Shown: piece by piece, positions 36,769 to 45,852 of the stretch
How the letters are laid out: every line of letters begins with the position of its first letter
How positions within the stretch are numbered: position 1 is the first letter of the stretch
Notes under the pieces: generated by a model
The model's database searches: none
What the model was told of the DNA's origin: nothing
The model's input: the letters and a program-made list of their open reading frames with translations, nothing else
Translations under genes and position numbers: made by a program
Source of the DNA: Nemesobacter sp965249045
Lineage (GTDB): Bacteria; Desulfobacterota_D; UBA1144; Nemesobacterales; Nemesobacteraceae
Assembly (NCBI GenBank): GCA_965249045.1
Contig: OZ252213.1
Span: 186,001 to 250,000, forward strand
Length of the DNA: 64,000 nt
Direction of reading: 5' to 3'

Positions 36769-37340
36769 GGTTGATTAACTGTAATCATCTCTACAACTAA
36801 TTGCAACTTTATATTCAGACTAATTACTAAGTTTAAGCATAGTAAATTATCAGATTAGCGACTTTTATAGAATTTTTAATGTTATAACAGATAGTTACAA
36901 GGTACAGGTAATTGTCGGGCTTAGGAATGACTAATTGTCAGGTTTAAAGATGGCTGATTGTCAGATTGATGTACATCCAGTTATCAACCATTGTATATTT
37001 ACAAACAAATATAAAAATGATTTTCCGAAATCTCTAAAGCAAAAAATGATCTCTTTATGGTACGAAGAAAAAAATGGGTTTTTCATAAGTTCACCGCGCG
37101 GACTCACCGGCTTACTTTGATTTCCTGTCGCGATACGTCCGGCGGATTGAAACGTTTTCCGGCCGACCCCGAACGGGCAGAGAGATTATTCGCGCTACTA
37201 TATGATATGCTTTTCAGTTGAGAGCAACTTGCCTCTTGTCGGCAAAAGGACCGAAATACAGGATGTGCGAAGTCATAACCGGGTATGTCTTACAAGTGTT
37301 TCGGGTACGTTGCCATCGCCCGAAGTGAAGATCAGACGGG
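36769..37340. other. Gap of 572 bases with ATTGTC repeats
   Basis: Around 36908-36975 the motif ATTGTC(A/G)G or ATTGTCAG recurs three times at about 26-28-base spacing, a pattern seen at the ends of IS21-type elements. No transposase is present, so this may be a lone end of a lost element. The region is AT-rich to 37080; a 61-codon frame at 36935-37120 has no recognisable domain. Confidence 0.4.
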
Positions 37341-39119
37341 ATGAAGAAAAAATCAAGGAAGAAAGCAGGAAAAACCAAGAGGACCAAAAAGAATATCCGG
37401 GGAAAATCGCCGGGAACCCGGAAGAAAACACCCCTCGGGGATCATGACCGCAAAGTGCTCCCGTTTCCCGCAAGAGGGGACGAGTTCTACTTCCGGGGAC
37501 TCGAAAAAACCGAGGCCGGCCGTCACCGGGAAGCTCTTGCCGACCTTGACCGGGCAATCCGTCTCGATCCCCGCGACTCGCACGCCTACCACGCCCGGGG
37601 GCTCGCAAAAAGCGGTCTCGGCCGCCACGCAGAGGCCCTTGCGGATATTGACCGCGCCATCGGTCTTGATTCAAAGAACCCGGAAGCTTACTTCAACCGC
37701 GGACTCGTTAAAATCCTGCTCGGGCTGGACCGGGAGGCGATCGCCGATTTTGACCGGGCAATCCGTCTCGATCCGGAGGATCCGGAGTTCTATCTGGTCC
37801 GGGGCCAGGAGAAGGAAAAGCTCCTGCGGCACAGGGAAGCGATAGCCGATTACAGCCGGGCCATAAGCCTCGACCCCGAAAACGCCGACGCGTACTTCGG
37901 GCGCGGGTTCATAAACCTGGGACTCGGACGGTTCGAACAGGCCGTCTCGGATTTTGACCGCTTGATCCTTCTCAATCCCGAGCGCAAGGAAGCCCATAAC
38001 GTACGGGGACTCGCAAAAGCCTCCCTGAAGCGGTACGAGGAAGCCATAGAAGACTATGGCCGCGCAATAAGCCTCGACCCGGAAAACGAAACCGCCTACC
38101 ACAACCGCGGATTTTCCAAGTTCTCCCTAGGGCAGTTCAAAGAAGCCGTAGAAGATTTCGACTGTGCCATACGCCTCGGTCCAAAGAACTCCGACAACTA
38201 TTACTACAGGGGGGTTTCGAAGGACGAACTCGGAGAGCCCGAAGAAGCCATCGCGGATTTTGACCGCGCCATACGCCTCGACCCCGAAAACGCGGCTTCC
38301 TACCTCGACCGAGGTATCGCCAAGGCGCACCTCGACCGCTACGAGGAGGCAATAGAAGACTACGACCGCGCCATACGCCTCGACCCGGGATCCGCCGAAG
38401 CTTTCCAGGACCGCGGAATCGCCAATGAGAAGCTCGGGCGCAGCAAGGAAGCCGTCTCTGACTTTAACCGGGCAATCCGCATTGATCCCGGGAACCCGGA
38501 ATTCTACTCCGACCGCGCCATCTCCAAGATTTCCCTTGATCGCGACCCCGAAGCCATAGAGGACTGCAACCGCGCCATACGCCTCGACCCGGGATACGCC
38601 GAAGCTTTCCAGAACCGCGGAATCGCCGAATCCAAGCTAGGGCGGCTCGAAGAGGCCGTGGAAGATCTTAACCGGGCAATAAGCCTCAACCCGGAGTCCG
38701 CCGGCGCCTATCATAACCGGGGATTCGCCGAGATGGGGCTCGGGCAACTCGAACAGGCCGAGGACGACTTCGGCCGGGCGATTTCGCTTGACCCCGGGCT
38801 TGTCGTTGCCTATCGCGGCCGGGGAATGACCAGGAGTTTCCTTCTGCGCTTCGAGGAAGCGGAGGACGACTTCGAGCGGGCAATCGAACTCAGCCCGGAT
38901 TTCGCTCCGGACTATTTTAACCGGGGGCGCGCAAGGATAGGGCTTGAGCGGATCGAGGAAGGGTTGGAGGATATGGACAGGGCGATCTCCCTCGATCCCG
39001 AATTCGCCCCGGCTTATCGTCTGCGGGGCTCATTGAAGCAGATTCTCGGGCCGGAGAAGGAAGCTGAGGTTGATTTAGCCGAGGCGGCTCGTCTTGATGC
39101 CATGTTCGGGGAAGAATAG
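37341..39119 (+). CDS. TPR protein with 16 consecutive 34-residue repeats
   Basis: After a basic 40-residue lead (KKKSRKKAGKTKRTKKN) the 592-residue protein consists of 16 TPR units of exactly 34 residues, each close to the pattern aY-RG-AK-LGR-EEAI-DFDRAIRLDPEN. The unbroken register and similar codons indicate expansion by internal duplication. TPR arrays make superhelical protein-binding surfaces. No signal peptide is evident, so it is likely cytoplasmic. The partner is unknown. Confidence 0.88.
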   Translation: MKKKSRKKAGKTKRTKKNIRGKSPGTRKKTPLGDHDRKVLPFPARGDEFYFRGLEKTEAGRHREALADLDRAIRLDPRDSHAYHARGLAKSGLGRHAEALADIDRAIGLDSKNPEAYFNRGLVKILLGLDREAIADFDRAIRLDPEDPEFYLVRGQEKEKLLRHREAIADYSRAISLDPENADAYFGRGFINLGLGRFEQAVSDFDRLILLNPERKEAHNVRGLAKASLKRYEEAIEDYGRAISLDPENETAYHNRGFSKFSLGQFKEAVEDFDCAIRLGPKNSDNYYYRGVSKDELGEPEEAIADFDRAIRLDPENAASYLDRGIAKAHLDRYEEAIEDYDRAIRLDPGSAEAFQDRGIANEKLGRSKEAVSDFNRAIRIDPGNPEFYSDRAISKISLDRDPEAIEDCNRAIRLDPGYAEAFQNRGIAESKLGRLEEAVEDLNRAISLNPESAGAYHNRGFAEMGLGQLEQAEDDFGRAISLDPGLVVAYRGRGMTRSFLLRFEEAEDDFERAIELSPDFAPDYFNRGRARIGLERIEEGLEDMDRAISLDPEFAPAYRLRGSLKQILGPEKEAEVDLAEAARLDAMFGEE

Positions 39120-39208
39120 AAAACCCGGATATTAACAATGCAAAGACAGTAAATAAAAGTTCGCAATCCTGAGAGTCTATCTGAAAATCCAAAAAAAGGG
39201 GGGAATTA

Positions 39209-39526
39209 ATGGCATTAACGCGTAGTTTCAGAGAGATCGCAGTGGAGCGCGCGATAAGAGACCCCGGGCTCCTCGTCGGACTTCTGACCGAAGCGATCGA
39301 GTGCGTACTCAATGATGAAATCAACGTGGCGAAAGCATTGCTGTGAAACTACGTTAACTCGACAGTAGGTTTTCGGGAACTTGGAGTTCTTACGCAAAAG
39401 GACCCCAAGAGCCTGATCCGCATGCTCAGTCCGAGAGGAAACCCGGGCCTTAAGAATATTTTCTCTCCGCTCGCATCTTTAAAAGAACATGAAGGCGTCA
39501 AGCTTCACGTGCGGGCCGCCAGATAA
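39209..39526 (+). pseudogene. HTH antitoxin (addiction module antidote type), nonsense mutation
   Basis: The frame of 105 codons starting MALTRSFREIAVERAIRD matches the putative addiction module antidote/HTH family, including LLTEAIECVLNDE, TVGFRELGVLTQKDPKSLIRML and GNPGLKNIFSPLASL. A TGA at 39344-39346 (codon 46) replaces what is normally Arg, so only the first part would be made. The usual RelE/HigB-type toxin is not found next to it. GGGGGG precedes the ATG. It is a recently disabled antitoxin whose toxin has been lost. Confidence 0.8.
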
Positions 39527-39552
39527 TCAACACGGCCACAGATTCACGATCC

Positions 39553-39664
39553 GGCATGCTGTCTACTACTGCCAGAAAACGGAAAAGCAACGGCCGGAAC
39601 CCCTCGCCGAAAGGAACCACGTCCGCTCCGGCGTACGGCACTACACCGCGGACCGCGATCTATA
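39553..39664 (-). pseudogene. Remnant of a DUF4143 gene 3' end
   Basis: The minus strand reads VVPYAGADVVPFGEGF, close to the C-terminus of the intact DUF4143 protein at 40776-42020 (VLYAGADVVPFGDRF). The rest of the gene is missing. It is the third copy of this 3' end in the window. The remainder of 39527-39890 holds no recognised gene. Confidence 0.7.
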
Positions 39665-39890
39665 AAACGAGGTTCAGACTCATGTATTTTTCAAAATTTC
39701 CCGACTGAGAAAAATCGCCTTCTCTTCAGAAAGCTCCCTCTTTCCAAGGACTCAAGTCCATGAGTGACAATAAGATTGCTTCCCCGCGAAATTCTGAAGA
39801 GAGAGGCGGGGTTGCCTCTACTTCTTCTTTTACGTTGCCCCCAAGCCCGTGTTCTTAAATAGAGATGTTACTATCCGAGGATATTTTTCG

Positions 39891-40226
39891 TCAGCTGCCG
39901 TAGGCAAACATTTCTCGCAACACATCCGCCACCTCCCGCGCTCGTGCGTCCGGCAGGACGCCCAGCCGCTTGACCAAGCGAGCCTTGTCCACGGTCCTTA
40001 TCTGATCGAGAACCACTTGGCCCTTCTTCCGCTGAAAGGTGACATTTACTCGACTGGGGTGGTCTCGCCGCGTCGATGTCATGGGCGCTATTATGACCGT
40101 GCGGATGTATCGGTTCATCTCATCCGGAGAGACTACTACGCACGGCCGCATCTCCTGGATTTCTGATCCTTGCGCGGGATCCAGGTTGACCAGATGGATA
40201 TCATATCGCCGGACCCGCTTTACCAT
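39891..40226 (-). CDS. mazF: MazF/PemK-type endoribonuclease toxin
   Basis: The 111-residue protein has the PemK/MazF pattern: RYDIHLVNLDPAQGSEIQEMRP with the RP-x-x-V strand, IIAPMTSTRRDHPSRV and LDQIRTVDKARLVKRLG. These enzymes cut mRNA at short sites and stop growth. Its ATG overlaps the end of the antitoxin gene by seven bases. Expression is repressed by the MazE-MazF complex, probably at the palindrome at 40488-40506. Confidence 0.92.
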   Translation of the reverse strand: MVKRVRRYDIHLVNLDPAQGSEIQEMRPCVVVSPDEMNRYIRTVIIAPMTSTRRDHPSRVNVTFQRKKGQVVLDQIRTVDKARLVKRLGVLPDARAREVADVLREMFAYGS

Positions 40227-40471
40227 GTCCAGCCCTCTGCATCGAAGTCGTTTTCAAGCGCATCGGGAACCATTGGCGCGTCGTCACCGACGGTCGCCAT
40301 TTTTTCAAAGGCCGCGCTCCAGCCCTCGCGCACGCTTCGCACCGGCGCAAGCACAATGACTCCGTTCTCGATACGCATCTCCAACTCGTCGCCGAGACCG
40401 CATTGCTTGATAACCGACGAAGGGATACGAATTCCCTTCGAGTTGCCAATAGATATCAGATTAACCTTCAT
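40220..40471 (-). CDS. mazE: MazE-type antitoxin (AbrB/SpoVT fold)
   Basis: The start at 40471 gives MKVNLISIGNSKGIRIPSSV with GGAGG eight to ten bases upstream; a longer frame to 40537 would run through the likely operator. The N-terminal half is the SpoVT/AbrB DNA-binding swapped barrel (GNSKGIRIPSSVIKQCGL). The acidic C-terminal tail (FEKMATVGDDAP...ENDFDAEGWTW) would wrap the toxin and block it. About 83 residues, normal for the family. Confidence 0.88.
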   Translation of the reverse strand: MKVNLISIGNSKGIRIPSSVIKQCGLGDELEMRIENGVIVLAPVRSVREGWSAAFEKMATVGDDAPMVPDALENDFDAEGWTW

Positions 40472-40487
40472 GCGTTCGCCTCCTTGT

Positions 40488-40506
40488 GTAATTACACTGT
40501 AATCAC
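40488..40506. promoter_or_regulatory. Palindromic operator before mazEF
   Basis: GTAATTACA and TGTAATCAC form an inverted repeat with one mismatch around a central C, 17 bases upstream of the mazE start. Position and symmetry fit an autoregulatory MazE site overlapping the promoter. Confidence 0.6.
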
Positions 40507-40582
40507 TAGGCAGGAGGATTTCAAGGCCGGCGGACACGGTGTCTTCTTATTCCAGCAAAAATGAACACCAAACACTTAACCG

Positions 40583-40659
40583 GTCGGTTTCGCCTTTCGT
40601 TAAACATGCAGGGCAAGAATACTCCTTGAAAATTGGAAGGCCGCCATCCAATTTTCAAG
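40583..40659 (-). pseudogene. Zinc-finger remnant and adjacent hairpin
   Basis: The minus strand around 40590-40622 reads YSCPACLTKGET, like the CPACLTRGES finger near the C-terminus of the helicase at 29577-32072, so it could be a scrap of a paralogue. Next to it a perfect 12-bp stem, CTTGAAAATTGG (40625-40636) and its complement (40648-40659), surrounds an 11-base loop. Both are too short to assign firmly. Confidence 0.4.
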
Positions 40660-40775
40660 CCAAATTGCGGTTTCCCTCCCATGAGAAAGGCGGCGGAATA
40701 AGAACGGACAACCGGCGATTTTCGAGATAACGTAGTGAATCTTCCCGCCTCTCGAAAAATCCAACACCCCGCCGG

Positions 40776-42020
40776 CTACTGCCAGAGAGCGGAGAAAGGA
40801 ACGGCTAGAAACCTGTCGCCGAAAGGAACCACGTCCGCTCCCGCGTACAGCACGATCCCGCAGATAAAATCGTCCTTCGCAAGGTCCCGAAGCGCCTCCA
40901 TGCCTTTAAAATCGGCGGAAACGATCCGCTGCGAAGCCTTAACCTCGATACCGGCAACCGAACCGTCCGGACGTTCCAGAACGAAATCCACCTCCTTGCC
41001 GTCGGCGGTACGAAAGTGAAAAAGATCTGCCCGCATATCGGAGAAGGAAAGCAGCTTGCGAAGCTCGGAGGCGACGAAGTTCTCAACGGCATGGCCGTAG
41101 AAATCGCTCCATCGGCCGCGCGGGCCCTCAAGCTTGCGGTCAAGCAGATGACAAAGCAGAAGGGTATCCGTAATATAGCCCTTGGAGGATTTCACAAGCC
41201 GTTTTCCGACATTCCGGTACCACGGCCAAACGTCAAAGCTAAGGAACATAGCCTGCAGAATACCGCGATAGCTTTTGCTGGTAACGGGGTTAAGTCCCAT
41301 GTCACGCGCGATCTCGGCATCGTTCATAAGCTTGCCGGCGCGTGCCGCCAGAACCCGAAGCAGTCTCGGCAGAAGGCCGATTTTCTCAAGTTCGGCAACG
41401 GTGCGCACGTCGCGCTGCAGTATGGTTGTAAGGTAGCCGTCAAACCACTCCTCCCGCTCGTGCGCGGGTTTTCCCGATATCTCGGGAAACGTGGCCGATT
41501 CGATGGCTTCACCGAGCGTCGGTCCGGTTCCCATGCCGGCAAAATCGGCTGAAAACAGCCTTTCGGGAAAATCGCCCCTAGTAGAGAAAACCTCGCAGGC
41601 GGCAAAGGGGTAAAGAGTTTTTATGCTCATGCGTCCGACCAGAGAATCCGAGAGTTTCGGTAAAACCATGATATTCGCCGAACCCGTGAGCAGGAACATT
41701 CCGTTGCTCCGTTTCCTGTCCCCGAGACGCGTTTCGTCAACGACAACCTTAAGGGCACGGAACAGGTCGGGCACCAGCTGAACCTCGTCAATGATCACCG
41801 GCCCCCTCCGGCGGCCGAGAAAACCCTCCGGAGAAGCGTAGGCGGCCTCCATATGAGTCACGTTATCAAAAGATACGTACTCGGCGGGATAATCACTGCG
41901 GGAAAGCTCCCGCGCAAGCGTTGTCTTGCCCGACTGACGCGGTCCGTTGAGAAAGACCACGGGGTTGTTCTTAAGGGAAAAAAGCACTCTCCCGGATAGT
42001 TTGCGTGTCTTGTACTTCAT
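40776..42020 (-). CDS. AAA_14/DUF4143 ATP-binding protein
   Basis: The 414-residue protein has Walker A GPRQSGKTT (residues 26-34), VIIDEVQLVPDLFRALK, sensor FLLTGSANIMVLPKLSDSL and a DUF4143 C-terminal domain with LFHFRTADGKEVDFVLERP and AGIEVKAS. It is the intact member of the subfamily whose broken copies lie at 34440-35345 and 39553-39664. Role unknown; a DNA- or protein-modifying ATPase with a PD-(D/E)XK-like domain is the usual suggestion. Confidence 0.88.
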   Translation of the reverse strand: MKYKTRKLSGRVLFSLKNNPVVFLNGPRQSGKTTLARELSRSDYPAEYVSFDNVTHMEAAYASPEGFLGRRRGPVIIDEVQLVPDLFRALKVVVDETRLGDRKRSNGMFLLTGSANIMVLPKLSDSLVGRMSIKTLYPFAACEVFSTRGDFPERLFSADFAGMGTGPTLGEAIESATFPEISGKPAHEREEWFDGYLTTILQRDVRTVAELEKIGLLPRLLRVLAARAGKLMNDAEIARDMGLNPVTSKSYRGILQAMFLSFDVWPWYRNVGKRLVKSSKGYITDTLLLCHLLDRKLEGPRGRWSDFYGHAVENFVASELRKLLSFSDMRADLFHFRTADGKEVDFVLERPDGSVAGIEVKASQRIVSADFKGMEALRDLAKDDFICGIVLYAGADVVPFGDRFLAVPFSALWQ

Positions 42021-42247
42021 ACCTTTTCCTTCCGATATGTAAATCTAGCGTTTATGATTTCTAAAATCAAGATTTATTTTTACAAAAGTTACCCGTCTCA
42101 TTTGAACAGGTCTTTTCTTTCGGTCTCGTCCCATAACCGGGATAATCGCACGAAGAATCTTTTGTTTGCCATGGAAGAGAACCAGCTATATTTCTCCCCG
42201 TCTGCATCGCCAAGAAAACACGAAAACGCAAGACTTTAAATCCGGTT

Positions 42248-43354
42248 TCAGACTCGTAGATCGATATTCAGATGGTAGCGCGTGGACTTGCGCTCCCCGG
42301 TTCTTGCGAGCGCGCCTTTAGTGACCAGATCCGAAAGGTCCCGGGTGGCGGTCGGACGCGTGGCCTTGGTGATGCTTATATAGCTTTCAGCGCTGAGACC
42401 ACCCGAAAAGCCCTCCGGGCCTTCCTCGAACATCCGAAGCAGGCATTTTTCCTGCCGCGGATTCATTCTTCCCCGCATACGCTTAAGCAACTTGGCCTTT
42501 TCTATAAGAAATTCCACATAGGTCCGCGTATAGGTAAGCGCCTCAAGCACGGTGCCGGCAAAATAGACAAGCCATCCTGTTATTTCGTTTTTCGTGTTGG
42601 CATCCCCCAGAGCCCCGTAATAAGCTTTCCTGTTCCTGCTGATCACGGTGGCAAGCGCAATCAAAGTCGGCTCACCGAGGGACTGGGCAAGAGCTTTTTC
42701 TGACACCGCCCGTCCTATACGACCGTTTCCGTCCTCAAACGGGTGAATGCTCTCGAAATAAAGATGCGCCGTGCCGGCACGGGTAAGCGCCGGAAGCGGC
42801 GACCCGGCTCCCGGAGCGCTGCGGTTAAACCAGCGGATAAATCCGTCCATTTCCCGCTTTACCCGCTCTGGCGGAGGCGCTTCGAAATGAATCCTGCGTC
42901 TGTGAAGAGGCCCCGAGACCACCGCGACCCCGTGCTCACGGTAACGACCCACGCACTCCAGGTCAGTGCGCCCGAGAGTGAGCATCTTGTGCCAGCGATA
43001 AAGCGTTTCGTGGGAAAGCGTCTCTTCGTAAGTGTTGTGGAGATCGACCATGAGATCGGTGATCCCGGCTTCGGCGGGACTTGCTCTGAGTTCGCCGGTC
43101 TGCAGGCCGAAATGTCGGCGAAGAGACGACTGAAGGCTCTTGCGGTCAAGATACTCCCCCTCGATTTCAGAAGTCTTGAGGGCTTCATCGCCTATAATCT
43201 CCACTTTGAGCCGATCCCGCTCCGCTTCGTCAAGATGCCTGTAAGCCCCGAAAAGCAGACCCGTCCCGTGCAGAAAATCATTTTCCGAGTCCTCAAGAAG
43301 TTTCGGTTCATAAGTAAAATCGGGCCATTCGGGTTGTTGCCAGTTCCACCGCAT
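42248..43354 (-). CDS. Fic-family AMPylation protein with DUF4172 N-terminus
   Basis: The 368-residue protein has the Fic motif HPFEDGNGRIGR at residues 204-215, with the catalytic His. It has an N-terminal inhibitory helix motif TSEIEGE at 61-67, making it a self-inhibited class II Fic. The N-terminus (MRWNWQQPEWPDFTY) is DUF4172-like; the C-terminus has a winged-helix-type region (SAESYISITKATRPTATRDL). It transfers AMP to a hydroxyl of a target protein. Its neighbours are a DUF4143 ATPase and a dynamin-like GTPase, so it is probably a stand-alone regulator or toxin. Confidence 0.92.
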   Translation of the reverse strand: MRWNWQQPEWPDFTYEPKLLEDSENDFLHGTGLLFGAYRHLDEAERDRLKVEIIGDEALKTSEIEGEYLDRKSLQSSLRRHFGLQTGELRASPAEAGITDLMVDLHNTYEETLSHETLYRWHKMLTLGRTDLECVGRYREHGVAVVSGPLHRRRIHFEAPPPERVKREMDGFIRWFNRSAPGAGSPLPALTRAGTAHLYFESIHPFEDGNGRIGRAVSEKALAQSLGEPTLIALATVISRNRKAYYGALGDANTKNEITGWLVYFAGTVLEALTYTRTYVEFLIEKAKLLKRMRGRMNPRQEKCLLRMFEEGPEGFSGGLSAESYISITKATRPTATRDLSDLVTKGALARTGERKSTRYHLNIDLRV

Positions 43355-43579
43355 GATTTATAAGTATACCATTTATAAATCATTTTGCAGCTATTTTGTG
43401 ATTAATAAGTGGCCGTAAAAGGGCAAAATCTCACGTGAACAGTCATAGAAGAAAATATTTGCCGATTCCGGGTATAAGGAGAGTTCTCTTGGAATCAGGT
43501 TTCCCGGCGCTTATAAATCAGGAAACGGACGATGCCGTTAGCTTGCAATTTTGAGGACACGGCGCGAGGCCGCGTGAAA

Positions 43580-45685
43580 TCACGGCAAAAAGCCCCCGTG
43601 CGGCTGGTGGTGGTAAAAATGCAAAACAACAAAAGCCACGGTGCAGGCGGCCAGAATAATGCTGGTTAGAAGAACCGCCCGCCCCATCTTTGGCGGCGGG
43701 GCAGGACTGAAGGAATCAGAAGCCTTTCTGACTGCCCACCTGTACGCATCGACCTCGGATTCCGTGTACTCCCTTGAGATATCCGCCATAACCGATGCCA
43801 GGTATTCATCGCTCCCGCGGCGTACTCCCGTGAGGCCCGCGGCTATGGCTCCCTCGGTATTCTGCCAGAAATCGTTAATCGTCCTCTCACACTCGGCCCG
43901 GACGTTTTTCTCGTGCACCCGCCGCACGACCTCGGCCGCAAGGTTCTCCTGCCAGGAACCGCCGCCGGCGTTCTGATCAGGACAGCCGATCGCCGCGGTC
44001 AATTCAAGACCCAGGGTCACGGGCCTGCCGAGGGCGGCTACATAGGAGGCGGCCTTTGTGGCGTGGTTCGCGAGGCCAAGAGAAAGCAGATATCCACTGG
44101 CGCTTCCGGTAAGCACGGTCCGCCCCATGTTGGCGGTTACAAAAGATCTCACGTAAAGCGACATCGCTCCCAAGGTCTCGGGGCCCCTAAGTCCCTCCAT
44201 GAATTTCGCCCAGGGGTCAAAAGCGGACATCTCGTAATCGGGGTCTTCGGTGCCGGGCAAGGCATGGAGATTCCGCATCGACGGCTGAATTCTCTGCCAC
44301 TCAGAAAGCAGCTCTTCAACCTCGGCGGATATCGATTTGCCGCTTTTCTTCAAAACGCCCTCGAGCCTTAACCCGAGCAGCTGTCCGACGTAGCTGCCGA
44401 TTTCCTCCCGCGCCGCTTTTTCATCATTGAAGCTCTCCTCGATCAGGGCCGCCAGGAATTTCTCGGAAACTATAGCCTCGAAATAATTGCTCATCGACTC
44501 AAGGTCAGAAGACTTCTTCGCCTCGCAGGATTTCGTAATCTCAGCAAGGCGGTTTACGACCCTCCCCGATCCGCTGCTCCGGAACTGGTCGATATGCTCC
44601 TTAGCTTCCTTCGATCTCTGCGGCGCCTTCTTCATCGTGTACTGAAGGGCTTCGGATATGTCAATTGCGTTATGAAAGACCCTGTTTATGCGGTTAAGCG
44701 CCCGCTTTATATCATCCTCGACAGTTCGCTCGTTATTCAGGACGAGATACGCGGCCATGTCGTTAATCCTTCTAAGCGTTCGACTTGCAAGACGCTCGTT
44801 CTCGCGCCAAAACGGCTGGACCCTCGCTGCAAGCTCCTCTTCGCCCGGAAGCGCGTTTATAAAACCGCCCTCCTCAAGGAACTCAAAGGCCGTATCGTAA
44901 AGCCGCCTCTTGGTTCTTTCAATCGCATCCTCGAAAACCGCCCGAATCTCCCCGAACTCTATATCGCCGCAGCGGGACTGCACGAAAAGCATGTGGTTTG
45001 TCACCTGGTACGCCTTAACCGGCGGACACCGGCGGATAATGTTCGCAAGAAGCCCGAGATCGTTTTGCCGCAAGAAACCCGAGTGGGGGGAAAGCAGAAC
45101 AAAGCCGTCTGCAAGCTCCACGCTTCCAAGGGTTTTTCCCCTGCCTGCGCCGTCGGGGCCGTACAGATCTCCCGGGGTATCCATAAGCCACACGTGGCGG
45201 CAGACGTCGGCTGTGCAGAAGACCACGGCGAAATACGCGTCGCCCGTGCGGGAGAGCAGCTCCGCGCCGCCCTGCTCGAGCAGGTGCCCTGCCACGTGAT
45301 CTGGATTGTGAATCATGTGGGGACTGAATCCCTTTTTGAAAAGCGCGACCTTGGCTGAGAGGGGAGGCGGCCTGTATTCTGAGTGTCCAACCAGAGTGAT
45401 CAGGCACGTTGTGGGACTATCCCCAGTCGGCAGGACATCCTCACCTATAATGGTATTAACAAGAGTCGATTTGCCCGAGCCTGAATTGCCGAAAAAACCT
45501 ATAACCGATTTTTTCTTAAGGTTTGCGAACAGCCTTTCGGTTTCATCAAACGCATCAAGCAGTCTGAGTGACGGCAGAAAGTCAGGCTTTACGGCCGCTA
45601 CCTTTGATTTAAGATCGGCAACTTTGCTAAGCCCGTCGGAGAGCCGCTCGGAAACTTTATTCTTTTTTCCAAGGGGGCTAGGATT
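43580..45685 (-). CDS. Dynamin-like GTPase with C-terminal membrane segment, start unclear
   Basis: The open frame runs from 45685 down to 43580 (701 residues). G1 is GNSGSGKSTLVN, preceded by a helical lead (SERLSDGLSKVADLKSKV); G2 is the PTT in GDSPTTC; G3 is DTPGDLYG. Long helices follow, and one membrane segment ends it (VLLTSIILAACTVAFVVLHF). No ATG, GTG or TTG occurs in frame before 45316, which lies after the P-loop. ATG 45692 with AAGG upstream is one frame off, so a 5' frameshift is likely. Bacterial dynamin-like proteins remodel or protect membranes, some in phage defence. Confidence 0.72.
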   Translation of the reverse strand, partial: NPSPLGKKNKVSERLSDGLSKVADLKSKVAAVKPDFLPSLRLLDAFDETERLFANLKKKSVIGFFGNSGSGKSTLVNTIIGEDVLPTGDSPTTCLITLVGHSEYRPPPLSAKVALFKKGFSPHMIHNPDHVAGHLLEQGGAELLSRTGDAYFAVVFCTADVCRHVWLMDTPGDLYGPDGAGRGKTLGSVELADGFVLLSPHSGFLRQNDLGLLANIIRRCPPVKAYQVTNHMLFVQSRCGDIEFGEIRAVFEDAIERTKRRLYDTAFEFLEEGGFINALPGEEELAARVQPFWRENERLASRTLRRINDMAAYLVLNNERTVEDDIKRALNRINRVFHNAIDISEALQYTMKKAPQRSKEAKEHIDQFRSSGSGRVVNRLAEITKSCEAKKSSDLESMSNYFEAIVSEKFLAALIEESFNDEKAAREEIGSYVGQLLGLRLEGVLKKSGKSISAEVEELLSEWQRIQPSMRNLHALPGTEDPDYEMSAFDPWAKFMEGLRGPETLGAMSLYVRSFVTANMGRTVLTGSASGYLLSLGLANHATKAASYVAALGRPVTLGLELTAAIGCPDQNAGGGSWQENLAAEVVRRVHEKNVRAECERTINDFWQNTEGAIAAGLTGVRRGSDEYLASVMADISREYTESEVDAYRWAVRKASDSFSPAPPPKMGRAVLLTSIILAACTVAFVVLHFYHHQPHGGFLP

Positions 45686-45852
45686 TCACCATCCTTGTTC
45701 GCGAGTAAGTTTAAGTGAAGGTTTTTACCGTTATCGGGGAGAAAAACAACTCTTGCGCGTTTTGTTAAAAGGCCGGACGGTCTTATTCGCCGTTAACAAT
45801 AACTCCCTTGTCCCTTGTCCAAAGCGAATCAGAGTATATATTTGAAGAGTAG

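Noticed and set aside
36908..36980. Possible CRISPR-like array
   Set aside because: Only three very short repeats (about 8 bases) with imperfect copies; not a CRISPR repeat.
44594..45358. 254-codon plus-strand frame in the dynamin-like gene
   Set aside because: Antisense to the GTPase frame, which has clear G1 and G3 motifs.
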